From positions 1,240,001-1,304,000 of the forward strand of contig NZ_PIPS01000001.1 of NCBI RefSeq assembly GCF_003987185.1: DNA of 64,000 bases. Direction: 5' to 3'. Under the pieces are notes generated by a model. It did not search any database. It was not told the origin of the DNA and saw nothing but the letters and a program-made list of their open reading frames with translations. Both the position numbers and the translations under genes were made by a program. The DNA is from Idiomarina aquatica (lineage in GTDB: Bacteria; Pseudomonadota; Gammaproteobacteria; Enterobacterales; Alteromonadaceae). Below, piece by piece: positions 1-7,586 of this stretch. Position 1 is the stretch's first letter. Every line of letters starts with the position of its first letter.

Positions 1-386
1 GGCTTGGCCTGGAAGCCGCTTCCCGCGGTGCAGCAGAGGTTCTTCTTATCGAACGGGATAAACGGGTCGCGACGCAACTCAGCGAGAACCTGAACACACT
101 CAAGGCAACCAACGCCCGAGTACTTGTGGCTGATGCACTGGCATTGTTGCAATCGCCTTCCTCATTGCCACCACATTGGGATATCGTCTTCGTCGATCCG
201 CCCTTCGCCCAAGGCTTGGCCGATCAGACCCTCGAACGCCTGCTAAACTGCCCACAAGTGAACACTGACACACTGATCTATTTAGAAACCGAACACGGCT
301 TTTCGCCCAGCAACGCAACGCGTTGGCAGGTAATCAAGGAAAAACGCCATGGTGCGGTGCAATTCTGTCTATTACAAAAAAGGTAA
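1..386 (+). CDS. rsmD: 16S rRNA (guanine966-N2)-methyltransferase RsmD, C-terminal part
   Basis: The reading frame is open from the left edge of the window (frame of base 3) to the stop at 386, so the gene starts outside. The visible part carries the end of the SAM-binding Rossmann fold (GLEAASRGA, then VLLIERDKR) and the catalytic DPPF motif in VFVDPPF, which in this family positions the guanine amino group. RsmD methylates G966 of 16S rRNA during small-subunit assembly. The next gene is yhhL-like, the same neighbour as in E. coli, which supports the assignment. Only the last ~127 residues can be judged. Confidence 0.93.
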   Translation, partial: LGLEAASRGAAEVLLIERDKRVATQLSENLNTLKATNARVLVADALALLQSPSSLPPHWDIVFVDPPFAQGLADQTLERLLNCPQVNTDTLIYLETEHGFSPSNATRWQVIKEKRHGAVQFCLLQKR

Positions 387-390
387 CCTA

Positions 391-684
391 ATGAAAACTG
401 CAATTATTATCGGAAAATGCGTCTTTGCGGTGATTTGGCTGGCATTGTTTGCTGTATTAGCCGGATTTGCCGGCGACATCGGCTCGCAGACCTACGCTCT
501 GGTCGCGCTACTATTGGCCGTTATGGTGATCATGCACTTACTGTTACTTGGTACCTTCGTCGCCATCATGAAGCCACAAATGCTGTGGAAAAAAGGCGAC
601 AGTTGGCAGATTCTGGCGTTTGGTATTTTTGCCTGGCTGGCCATTTTCAAGCGCACCAATGACCATCAGTCTTCCTCTAACTGA
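391..684 (+). CDS. yhhL: DUF1145 small membrane protein (YhhL-like)
   Basis: A 97-residue hydrophobic protein with about three membrane segments. An upstream in-frame start exists inside rsmD, but the ATG at 391 is preceded by an AGGT-type ribosome site and gives the length usual for the family. It begins four bases after the rsmD stop, so the two are probably cotranscribed. The rsmD-yhhL pairing is conserved in enterobacteria; the function is unknown. Its 3' end overlaps the converging yjaG-like gene by 19 bp. Confidence 0.75.
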   Translation: MKTAIIIGKCVFAVIWLALFAVLAGFAGDIGSQTYALVALLLAVMVIMHLLLLGTFVAIMKPQMLWKKGDSWQILAFGIFAWLAIFKRTNDHQSSSN

Positions 685-1271
685 AGCCCCAGATTCGACA
701 CACCTTCATCAATGACCATCTGCCGTACTTGTTTAATCAGTGCGGCACTGACGGCCGGTTGGCTCTCTAAAAAGCTCACCATCGCCTGTTGCATGGCAAT
801 CTCATATTGATACAACTCATGTTCATCAACATGCTGTTGCAGTTCGTCGGCGGGAACTTGTTCGGCATCATTCAGCTCGATAAATTTCACCACGCTGGCT
901 TGCGACACTTTGGCAACATCCAGCAAATTACCGGCATTTTTATCCAGTAAGCCCTGCAACAAGATGCTGATTGCAGTACACGCATCCATCGCCGGATAGA
1001 CACCGAGCATATCGTGGCCATGCTCGCTTGGGGTCACTTCATCCACTTTTTCCTGCCAGCGGCCAAAGTTGACTTTGACCTGCTTCGGTTGTGCAACATG
1101 ATCCCAACACGCATTCAGCGCGCCGCGCAACGGCTTAGCGTCACCAAATTGCGTGATGTGGCAGAAGAATTCGTAGTTAGGTACCATGCGTTCGCACAGA
1201 TACAGCGCCAGCACCACTTGATGATCCCAGTCTAAATCACGAATGCGCTGGAAGGTATTTAGCTCAGCCAA
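666..1271 (-). CDS. yjaG: DUF416 family protein (YjaG-like)
   Basis: A 201-residue soluble acidic protein matching the DUF416/YjaG family in length and composition (FCHITQFGD, NACWDHV and GVYPAMDAC segments). The start is TTG at 1271, preceded by AGGA at suitable spacing; no in-frame ATG fits better. The family is widespread in gammaproteobacteria but has no established activity. It converges on yhhL with a 19 bp overlap. Confidence 0.8.
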   Translation of the reverse strand: MAELNTFQRIRDLDWDHQVVLALYLCERMVPNYEFFCHITQFGDAKPLRGALNACWDHVAQPKQVKVNFGRWQEKVDEVTPSEHGHDMLGVYPAMDACTAISILLQGLLDKNAGNLLDVAKVSQASVVKFIELNDAEQVPADELQQHVDEHELYQYEIAMQQAMVSFLESQPAVSAALIKQVRQMVIDEGVSNLGLQLEED

Positions 1272-1283
1272 GGGACATCCTAT

Positions 1284-1706
1284 TTAGGTCGCGAAAATAT
1301 CGTCATCGCTCTTGAAGGTTTTAAACTCCAGGGCGTTACCACAATAATCGTAGAAGAACATGGTGCCCTGTTCGCCCGGTTTTCCTTTGAAGCGAATATA
1401 GGGTTCGATAACAAATTCAATACCCGCGGCACGGACGCGTTCGGCAAGAGCTTCCCAATCATCACGTAACAGCACCACGCCAAAATGCGGTACCGGCACA
1501 GAGTGACCGTCCACGCCATTATGATTTTTCAGACCGGCGACATCCGGAGCCACGTGAGTGACGAATTGGTGCCCGTAGAAATTCCAATCGATCCAGTGAT
1601 CACTGCTACGGCCTTGCTCAAGACCCATGACGTCACCGTAAAAACGGCGGGCATTATCGAGCGAGGTGACTGGAATCGCAAGATGGAAGGGACGTACTGC
1701 GTTCAT
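1284..1706 (-). CDS. VOC (glyoxalase/bleomycin-resistance) superfamily protein
   Basis: A 140-residue protein with the paired beta-alpha-beta-beta-beta layout of the vicinal oxygen chelate fold. The first module opens with PFHLAIPVTSLDNARRFY and the second ends with FFYDYCGNALEFK. Candidate metal ligands are the His in FHLAIPV, a His near VTHVAPD and the Glu in ALEFK. Members include glyoxalases, dioxygenases and resistance proteins, so the substrate cannot be read from sequence. The start has a GAGGGCGG ribosome site. It lies 12 bp upstream of the yjaG-like gene in the same direction. Confidence 0.8.
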   Translation of the reverse strand: MNAVRPFHLAIPVTSLDNARRFYGDVMGLEQGRSSDHWIDWNFYGHQFVTHVAPDVAGLKNHNGVDGHSVPVPHFGVVLLRDDWEALAERVRAAGIEFVIEPYIRFKGKPGEQGTMFFYDYCGNALEFKTFKSDDDIFAT

Positions 1707-1720
1707 ACCGCCCTCTTAAT

Positions 1721-1957
1721 TTAGTGGCTAAGATGAGTTGTCGCTGAGGTCGAACGGGTTGATGAGGTCTGCGGTGAACGCTTCCACATTCTTACGCCGA
1801 TCGCTGTCATCAGCAGGATCCAATTTAACGGCGGAATAAAACCGGCCGTTAATACGGCTAACAGATTCCAAAGTGGTTTTTGCTGATATTGCCCTACCAA
1901 TCCGTAGAACAACAACGCAGCTACGAGTCCCTGCAATACCAGTAGGCTCAATAGCAT
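1721..1957 (-). CDS. Small membrane protein, hypothetical
   Basis: A 78-residue protein with two predicted membrane helices (about residues 2-22 and 31-53) and a polar Ser/Thr-rich C-terminus. AGGA stands about 8 bases before the ATG. It lies 14 bp upstream of the VOC gene in the same direction and may share its transcript. I do not recognise the family. Confidence 0.55.
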   Translation of the reverse strand: MLLSLLVLQGLVAALLFYGLVGQYQQKPLWNLLAVLTAGFIPPLNWILLMTAIGVRMWKRSPQTSSTRSTSATTHLSH

Positions 1958-2088
1958 AGGATGTATCCTTCTTATCTGTGTCTGTTTGCTTTGTTGTTAT
2001 CGTTTTACCATCAGCAATTGCTGATGCAGTAAGACTACTCAATTATGACTAAACTGTAAAATTTTGTATAAATTCATGATTTTTAACG

Positions 2089-2115
2089 AAAAAAGCCGGC
2101 TTTTTAGCCGGCTTT
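2089..2115 (-). terminator. Rho-independent terminator of the transsulfuration pair
   Basis: Nine-base stem (2092-2100 with 2107-2115, AAAGCCGGC/GCCGGCTTT) and a six-base loop, followed on the minus strand by a run of T. It sits 38 bp past the stop of the cystathionine lyase gene. Confidence 0.85.
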
Positions 2116-2152
2116 ACATATCAGTTTAAACTATTTTAATCGTTATTGTCGA

Positions 2153-3325
2153 TTAAAAGGCATTTAGCGCCCGTTCCAGATCGGCTTTGAGATCGTCCAG
2201 ATCTTCAATACCAACCGACACTCGCACGAAATTATCCAGAATACCCAGCTTCTCACGGTTCTCTTTTGGAACCGATGCGTGCGTCATAATGGCCGGGTGT
2301 TCAATCAGCGATTCAACGCCTCCCAGGCTTTCGGCCAATGCAAACACTTCCACCGTTTCCAGGAACTTGCGTGCCGCTTCCAAATCACCTTTCAGCAGAA
2401 TGGAAATCATGCCGCCAAAACCGTCCATTTGTTGCTTGGCCAGTTCATGCTGTGGATGACTTGGCAAGCCCGGATAGATCACTTTTTCGATCTTCGGATG
2501 CTGTTCCAGCCATTGTGCCAACTCCAGCGCTGCCTGATTATGATGGCGCATACGCAACGCCAGCGTTTTCACGCCTCTCAGCGCCAGGTAAGCATCAAAT
2601 GGCCCGGCAACGGCACCGACCGAATTTTGTAAAAACAACATACGTTCGACCAAGTCATCATTATCACCGACAACCGCAATACCGCCGACCATATCCGAGT
2701 GACCGTTGAGGTATTTCGTGGCAGAGTGCATCACGATATCAGCGCCCTGCTCCAGCGGTCGCTGGTTAAACGGCGTTGCGAAGGTGTTATCCACCACCAC
2801 AATAATGTCTGGGTTGCGCTCTTTGGCAAGCTTTACAATGGCCTTGATGTCGACCAGTTTCAGCATCGGGTTACTGGGCGTTTCAACCCAAATCATGCGG
2901 GTTTCCGGCTTAATTGCCTGCGCAACCTGGTCCAAATCGGCCAAGTCAACATAGCTGAACTGTAAGCCTGCGGAACGGCCACGCACTTTGTCAAACAGGC
3001 GGAAACTGCCGCCATACAAATCGTCCATCGCCACCACATGGTCACCACTGTCGAGCAACTCCAGAATGGTTGATGTTGCTGCCATACCAGAGGCAAACGC
3101 CAAGCCCTGCTGGCCGCCTTCGAGACTGGCTACCGCGCGCTCCCAGGCAAACCGCGTTGGGTTATGTGAGCGGGAATACTCAAAACCTTTATGCTTGCCC
3201 GGACTCTCCTGAGCATAGGTTGAACTGGTAAAAATCGGCGGCATCACTGCACCGGTCACAGGCTCAGGAGCCTGTCCACCATGAATCGCCTTAGTCGCAA
3301 ATTTCATTGTTTTATCGTTCGCCAT
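2153..3325 (-). CDS. mccB: Cystathionine gamma-lyase/gamma-synthase family PLP enzyme
   Basis: A 390-residue Cys/Met-metabolism PLP enzyme. Visible family marks are the tyrosine/arginine motif EYSRSHNPTR near the N-terminus, GMAATS around the cofactor phosphate site, the VDNTFATP stretch with the cofactor-binding Asp, and the Schiff-base lysine in SATKYLNGHSD. It follows a cystathionine beta-synthase type gene by 12 bp, so the pair most likely converts homocysteine plus serine (or O-acetylserine) to cysteine by reverse transsulfuration. The fold family also includes cystathionine gamma-synthase (metB), which cannot be excluded from sequence alone; the neighbour favours the lyase. Confidence 0.85.
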   Translation of the reverse strand: MANDKTMKFATKAIHGGQAPEPVTGAVMPPIFTSSTYAQESPGKHKGFEYSRSHNPTRFAWERAVASLEGGQQGLAFASGMAATSTILELLDSGDHVVAMDDLYGGSFRLFDKVRGRSAGLQFSYVDLADLDQVAQAIKPETRMIWVETPSNPMLKLVDIKAIVKLAKERNPDIIVVVDNTFATPFNQRPLEQGADIVMHSATKYLNGHSDMVGGIAVVGDNDDLVERMLFLQNSVGAVAGPFDAYLALRGVKTLALRMRHHNQAALELAQWLEQHPKIEKVIYPGLPSHPQHELAKQQMDGFGGMISILLKGDLEAARKFLETVEVFALAESLGGVESLIEHPAIMTHASVPKENREKLGILDNFVRVSVGIEDLDDLKADLERALNAF

Positions 3326-3337
3326 GTTCCGCCTCTT

Positions 3338-4303
3338 TTACAGCAAATTGTTTTCACGCATCCAGTCGTCGTTAAACAACTTGGATAAATAACGGTTACC
3401 GGTATCGCATGCCAACGTCACCACACGTTTTTTCTCCGTCTGCTCCTGACAGTAACGCAGTGCTGCAGCAATCAGAGTGCCGCTGGATGAACCCACCATA
3501 ACGCCTTCTTTTTCCAACACATTACGAGCCGTCTGCATGCCTTCTTTGTCGCTGATTGCATAGGCTTTGTTGGCAATCGAAATATCACAGATCGTCGGAA
3601 CAAAATCTTCACCGATACCTTCAGCAAGCCAACTTCCGGCTTCCACGTGTTCGCCGCGGTTCACCAACGGCTCGAGAATCGAGCCTGCCGGATCCGCTAA
3701 CACCATATCCACATCAGCGTTATGTTCACGCAAATAGCGGCCAATACCCGTGAGCGTTCCGCCAGAGCCAACACCACAGACGAAGGCGTCAATATCGCCA
3801 TTCATTTGCTGCCAGATTTCTGGCCCGGTGGTCTTGTAGTGGGCCTCGACGTTGGCGGGGTTTTCGAATTGATTCACGTAAAACCAGCCATTCTCTGAGG
3901 CCATTCGTGCGGCCATATCCTGATAGTACTCGGGGTGCCCCTTCTGCACATCAGAGCGCGTTTGCACGACTTCGGCGCCCATCGCGCGCAGGTTATTAAC
4001 CTTTTCCTGACTCATTTTATCGGGCATGACGATTTTTAACGGGTAACCTTTACTGGCAGCCACCAGTGCCAAACCCAGACCGGTATTGCCTGCGGTGGCC
4101 TCGATGATGGTGTCACCGGCTTTCAACTTTCCGTCGCGCTCAGCAGCATTAATCATTTCAACCGCGATGCGATCTTTAATCGAACCGCCCGGATTTTGTA
4201 ACTCTAGTTTTAAATACAACTCACATGGGCCGGTGTCTAAATTATTCACACGCACCAGAGGCGTGTTGCCAATCATTTCCAAAACGTTATCGAAAACTTT
4301 CAT
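3338..4303 (-). CDS. mccA: Cystathionine beta-synthase/cysteine synthase family protein
   Basis: A 321-residue fold-type II PLP enzyme. It has the PLP lysine in NPGGSIKDRIA, the substrate loop EATAGNTG, and the glycine-rich phosphate loop GSGGTLTGIG. It lacks a C-terminal regulatory CBS domain. The open frame extends 25 codons upstream, but homology begins at MKVFDNVLEMIGNTPLVR, so the ATG at 4303 is chosen. First gene of a two-gene operon with the lyase; transcribed divergently from ltaE. Confidence 0.85.
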   Translation of the reverse strand: MKVFDNVLEMIGNTPLVRVNNLDTGPCELYLKLELQNPGGSIKDRIAVEMINAAERDGKLKAGDTIIEATAGNTGLGLALVAASKGYPLKIVMPDKMSQEKVNNLRAMGAEVVQTRSDVQKGHPEYYQDMAARMASENGWFYVNQFENPANVEAHYKTTGPEIWQQMNGDIDAFVCGVGSGGTLTGIGRYLREHNADVDMVLADPAGSILEPLVNRGEHVEAGSWLAEGIGEDFVPTICDISIANKAYAISDKEGMQTARNVLEKEGVMVGSSSGTLIAAALRYCQEQTEKKRVVTLACDTGNRYLSKLFNDDWMRENNLL

Positions 4304-4432
4304 ATGCGGTCGCTTTTTTATTGAGTGTCTGTTTGAATTACGCTCATTATCCCTATACTTGGCTTGCATAACAACCACAGGCTTAGAATGCTTTGCTTGA
4401 GGTTATAACGAATACAATAATGGAGAGATAGA

Positions 4433-5452
4433 GTGAAACGCCTCGATTTACGCAGTGATACCGTTACCCAACCCACACCCGCGATGCGTGAGGCTATGGC
4501 AAATGCGCCGGTCGGCGATGATGTTTACGGAGAGGACCCCACCATTAATGCGCTTGAACAACGCGTTGCCACCATGCTCGGCAAAGAGTCAGCCCTGCTT
4601 TGTGCGTCAGGAACCCAAAGTAATTTATGCGGCCTGTTAGCCCATTGCCGCAACGGCGAAGAGTATATCGTCGGGCAGGAATACCACACCTACCGGTATG
4701 AAGCTGGCGGTGCAGCCGTTGTTGGTGGCATCGTGCCTCAACCATTAGAAGTGCAGGCGGACGGTACGCTCGACCTGGACGTTCTGGTCAGCCGCATTAA
4801 GCCTGATGATCCGCACTTCCCGATTACCCGTCTGCTGGCGTTTGAAAACACCCATGCCGGCAAGGTGATTGATCAGGCCTACTTTAATACAGCTCGCCGC
4901 ATTGCCGATCAACATGGCTTAGCAATGCATTTGGACGGCGCCCGTCTCGCCAATGCAGTGGTGGCATCCGATCGAAGCTTTGCCGAGCTTGCGGCACCGT
5001 TCGACAGCGTATCGATTTGCTGCTCAAAAGGCTTAGGTGCTCCAGTGGGATCGTTACTGGTGGGCAGCGCTGATTTTATCGCCCGCGCGCGACGCTGGCG
5101 TAAAATGGTCGGCGGTGGTATGCGTCAAGCAGGCGTGATTGCTGCGGCTATCGACTACGCGTTGGATCACCATATCGAACGTCTTAAACAAGACCATGCG
5201 AACGCGGCCTGGCTTGCTGAAGAACTGGCCGGTATTGCTGGCCAACACGCTATCACCACCCATCCGGCACAAACCAACATGGTCTATCTTGAACTGCCAT
5301 CAGCGGAACAGGGCTTGCAGTTACAACAGTTTATGGCGCAACGCAATATCGTTATCCCGAGCGGGAAAAAGCTGCGCCTGGTCACGCACTTGAATGCGGA
5401 GCGGCCGATGCTTGAACAATTTATCAGCAATTTTGCAGAATTTTTACGCTAA
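4433..5452 (+). CDS. ltaE: Low-specificity L-threonine aldolase
   Basis: A 339-residue PLP enzyme that cleaves L-threonine or allo-threonine to glycine and acetaldehyde. Family marks include the N-terminal DLRSDTVTQPTPAMREAM, the GDDVYGEDP motif, HLDGARLANA (Asp and Arg that hold the cofactor), and the Schiff-base lysine in CCSKGLGAPVGS. The start is GTG with a GGAGAGA ribosome site seven bases upstream. Stands alone, divergent from the transsulfuration pair. Confidence 0.95.
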   Translation: MKRLDLRSDTVTQPTPAMREAMANAPVGDDVYGEDPTINALEQRVATMLGKESALLCASGTQSNLCGLLAHCRNGEEYIVGQEYHTYRYEAGGAAVVGGIVPQPLEVQADGTLDLDVLVSRIKPDDPHFPITRLLAFENTHAGKVIDQAYFNTARRIADQHGLAMHLDGARLANAVVASDRSFAELAAPFDSVSICCSKGLGAPVGSLLVGSADFIARARRWRKMVGGGMRQAGVIAAAIDYALDHHIERLKQDHANAAWLAEELAGIAGQHAITTHPAQTNMVYLELPSAEQGLQLQQFMAQRNIVIPSGKKLRLVTHLNAERPMLEQFISNFAEFLR

Positions 5453-5464
5453 CCGTTAGGTGAT

Positions 5465-5498
5465 CTCTGTCGCCGTTGGCTATGATTAACGGACAGAG
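5465..5498. promoter_or_regulatory. Dyad symmetry over a -10-like element before hvfA
   Basis: An inverted repeat with arms CTCTGT/ACAGAG (5465-5470, 5493-5498) and CCGTT/AACGG (5473-5477, 5488-5492). The loop holds TATGAT at 5481-5486, a good -10 hexamer, but no convincing -35 lies 16-18 bp upstream. It may be an operator or an RNA hairpin in the leader; there is no T run, so it is not a classical terminator. Confidence 0.4.
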
Positions 5499-5520
5499 TC
5501 CCAAACAAAAGGAACATACC

Positions 5521-6021
5521 ATGAGTCAATCCGTTAAACCTCTTATCGCTTCAGTCGGCGCTGCACTAGCGCTGGGTTCTGCCATGCCGGCGAACGCCGC
5601 CGATAATCCCTTTGCATCCGTTGAACTCAGTTCCGGCTACGAAGTGGCGGCTCAAAAGGAAGGCAACTGCGGCGGTAATCAGAAGTCTGAAGAGGCAAAA
5701 GACAAAGCCAAAAGCAAAGCCGAACATAAAATGATGGAAGAAGGTAAGTGTGGTGAAGGGAAATGCGGCGAGGCCATGATGGCCGAAAAAGCCAAGCAGA
5801 TGAAAGAGCAAAAGGACATGGAAGGCAAGTGCGGTGAAGGGAAATGCGGCGAGGCCATGATGGCCGAAAAAGCCAAGCAGATGAAAGAGCAAAAGGACAT
5901 GGAAGGCAAATGTGGCGAAGGAAAGTGTGGTGAAGCCATGATGTCCGAAAAAGCCAAGCAGGCAAAAGAGAAAAAAGACAAAGAAGGCAAATGCGGTGAA
6001 GGTAAGTGCGGTGCCGCTTAA
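5521..6021 (+). CDS. hvfA: HvfA/BufA1-type RiPP metallophore precursor with EGKC repeats
   Basis: A 166-residue precursor. Residues 1-26 look like a signal peptide ending in PANAA. The mature part has one EGNCGG motif (C50) and then a tandem repeat: residues 74-100, 101-127 and 128-154 are 27-residue units of the form EGKCGEGKCGEAMM plus a Lys/Glu-rich linker, and a final EGKCGEGKCGAA closes the protein. This gives eight EGKC motifs and nine cysteines (50, 77, 82, 103, 108, 131, 136, 157, 162). In studied relatives (HvfA of Haemophilus, bufferins of Caulobacter) EGKC cysteines are converted to oxazolone/thioamide-type groups that bind copper. An in-frame ATG 45 bp upstream is ignored because AAAGGA precedes 5521. 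Genes for the maturase pair follow with overlaps. Confidence 0.88.
   Translation: MSQSVKPLIASVGAALALGSAMPANAADNPFASVELSSGYEVAAQKEGNCGGNQKSEEAKDKAKSKAEHKMMEEGKCGEGKCGEAMMAEKAKQMKEQKDMEGKCGEGKCGEAMMAEKAKQMKEQKDMEGKCGEGKCGEAMMSEKAKQAKEKKDKEGKCGEGKCGAA
5740..6018 (+). repeat. 81-bp coding tandem repeat in hvfA
   Basis: Units 5740-5820, 5821-5901 and 5902-5982, then a partial unit 5983-6018. Units 1 and 2 differ at only two bases, both silent; unit 3 has diverged in its second half. The pattern points to recent duplication within the core-peptide region. Confidence 0.95.
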
Positions 6022-6841
6022 TAGCGACAGCGTAGGACTGGGCTATCGCCGCTCGATGTACCAGGAGCTGATCGAATGCGATCAGCTCCCGTTCGACTTT
6101 CTCGAAATTGCGCCGGAAAACTGGATGAATACCGGCCCCCGTTTGCAACATCAGTTACGGGCGTTGCGTGAGCGTGTGCCGTTTACCACTCACGGGCTGT
6201 CATTGTCGATTGGCAGTTTTGCTCCCCTTGATCACGCCTTTTTAAAACGTCTGAAAGCCTTTCTGGACGAATACAATATCGATCTCTATTCCGAGCATTT
6301 GAGCTACTGCTCTGATGACGGGCATTTGTACGACCTCATGCCAATTCCTTTCACCACAGATGCCGTGTCTCATGTTAGCCAACGCGTCCGCACAGTCAGT
6401 GACATACTCGAGCGACCATTGGTACTGGAAAATGTCTCGTTTTATGCCATGCCCAGCCATGACATGACCGAGCTGGAGTTCATTAATGCGGTACTGACGG
6501 AAGCCGATTGCGGCTTGTTGCTGGACGTCAACAACGTTTATGTTAATAGCATCAATCATGGCTATGACGCCAGAGAATTCATCGCAGGATTACCTGCAGA
6601 GCGCGTTCGCTATATGCACATTGCCGGGCATTATCAGCAACAACCGGATTTGATCATAGATACCCATGGCGCGGATGTTATTGATCCCGTCTGGAAACTT
6701 CTGGATAACAGTTACCAACACGTGGGCTGTCATCCAACGCTGCTGGAGCGCGATTTTAATATTCCATCGCTCAATACGCTCAGTAACGAATTGGCAACCA
6801 TCCGCAAAACTCAGGCGTTGCAACATGCCGTCCTTTCGTAA
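5996..6841 (+). CDS. hvfB: DUF692/MNIO-type RiPP maturase (HvfB/BufB/MbnB family)
   Basis: A 281-residue multinuclear non-heme iron oxidase of the DUF692 family. Likely metal ligands are visible in order: H66 (THGLSLSIG), E100 and H101 (SEHLSY), E145 (ENVSFY), D177/N180 (LLLDVNNVYVN), H208 and H212 (HIAGH), D222 and H224 (DTHG), and E251 (ERD). Relatives oxidise cysteine residues of the precursor peptide. Two GTG starts are possible, 5996 and 6011; each has a GAAGG eight bases upstream, because the ribosome site falls inside the repeated EGKC codons. Either start overlaps hvfA, so translation is likely coupled. Confidence 0.9.
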   Translation: MKVSAVPLNSDSVGLGYRRSMYQELIECDQLPFDFLEIAPENWMNTGPRLQHQLRALRERVPFTTHGLSLSIGSFAPLDHAFLKRLKAFLDEYNIDLYSEHLSYCSDDGHLYDLMPIPFTTDAVSHVSQRVRTVSDILERPLVLENVSFYAMPSHDMTELEFINAVLTEADCGLLLDVNNVYVNSINHGYDAREFIAGLPAERVRYMHIAGHYQQQPDLIIDTHGADVIDPVWKLLDNSYQHVGCHPTLLERDFNIPSLNTLSNELATIRKTQALQHAVLS

Positions 6842-7586
6842 TACTCAACAGCAGTTTACGGCGGCCATCCGCAATCCCGCTGAACATGACATGGCTGATA
6901 TTGAGCCGCGCCGGATGGCAGTCTACCGGGAACTGATTTTTAATAATCTGCTCGGTTTTACCCGTTCCGCCTTTCCCGTAGCCTGCTCAATCATAGGTGA
7001 TGACTGGTGGCAGCAGGCGGTACGCCAGTTTTTAATTCATCATCGCAGCCAGTCGCCGTATTTTAATGAGATTGCCGCTGAGTTTTTGTCGTTCTTACGC
7101 GAGAGTGATTCAGTGAATACCGCCGAACCCGATTGCCTGTTGGAGCTAATGCACTACGAATGGGTAGAGCTGGCACTGGACAACATCCCACAGGATACGT
7201 TAGCGGTTCGGCAGCAGCTTAACGACGACCTGCTTACGGGTAAGCCGGTGTTATCTGACGCCGCGTGGTTGTTAAGTTACGAATACCCCGTACATGAGAT
7301 CAGCGCAGACAACCAACCGTCGGTGAATGACAAAAAAGATACGCTGATACTGGTTTACCGCAAACTCGATATGAGTATCGGTTTTCGCCTAATGAACCCG
7401 GTGTTCGGGTTGCTCTGGCAGCAACTGCAACAAAAGCACATCTCGTCGGGCCAGGATGCCATCGAACAGCTCGCCGCACAGCTCGGTGTAACGGCAGATC
7501 AGAACTTTCAGCGCCACGCACAGCAAGCACTGTCTGAGCTGTATGAATGGGGCGCCATTTTAGGCGCTCACAACGAACGCACCTGA
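6825..7586 (+). CDS. hvfC: DUF2063 RiPP maturase partner (HvfC/BufC family)
   Basis: A 253-residue protein. The N-terminal ~95 residues (MPSFRNTQQQF to FLSFL) match the DUF2063/NGO1945-like putative nucleic-acid-binding fold that in this system recognises the precursor, with PRRMAVYRELIFNNL as the clearest block. The rest is the winged C-terminal part. The open frame extends far into hvfB, but the ATG at 6825 starts the conserved sequence and overlaps hvfB by 17 bp. HvfC-type proteins act as the partner that delivers the peptide to the HvfB oxidase. No DoxX-like fourth gene follows; comM converges with a 19 bp overlap. Confidence 0.87.
   Translation: MPSFRNTQQQFTAAIRNPAEHDMADIEPRRMAVYRELIFNNLLGFTRSAFPVACSIIGDDWWQQAVRQFLIHHRSQSPYFNEIAAEFLSFLRESDSVNTAEPDCLLELMHYEWVELALDNIPQDTLAVRQQLNDDLLTGKPVLSDAAWLLSYEYPVHEISADNQPSVNDKKDTLILVYRKLDMSIGFRLMNPVFGLLWQQLQQKHISSGQDAIEQLAAQLGVTADQNFQRHAQQALSELYEWGAILGAHNERT

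Noticed and set aside
5740-6018. Possible CRISPR-like tandem repeat
   Set aside because: Units are contiguous, in frame and coding, with no spacers.
5566-6151. Long open frames on the minus strand across hvfA
   Set aside because: They mirror the 81-bp repeat and consist of repeated Phe/Pro/Ser/His-rich peptides; the plus strand has signal peptide, ribosome site and a known family.
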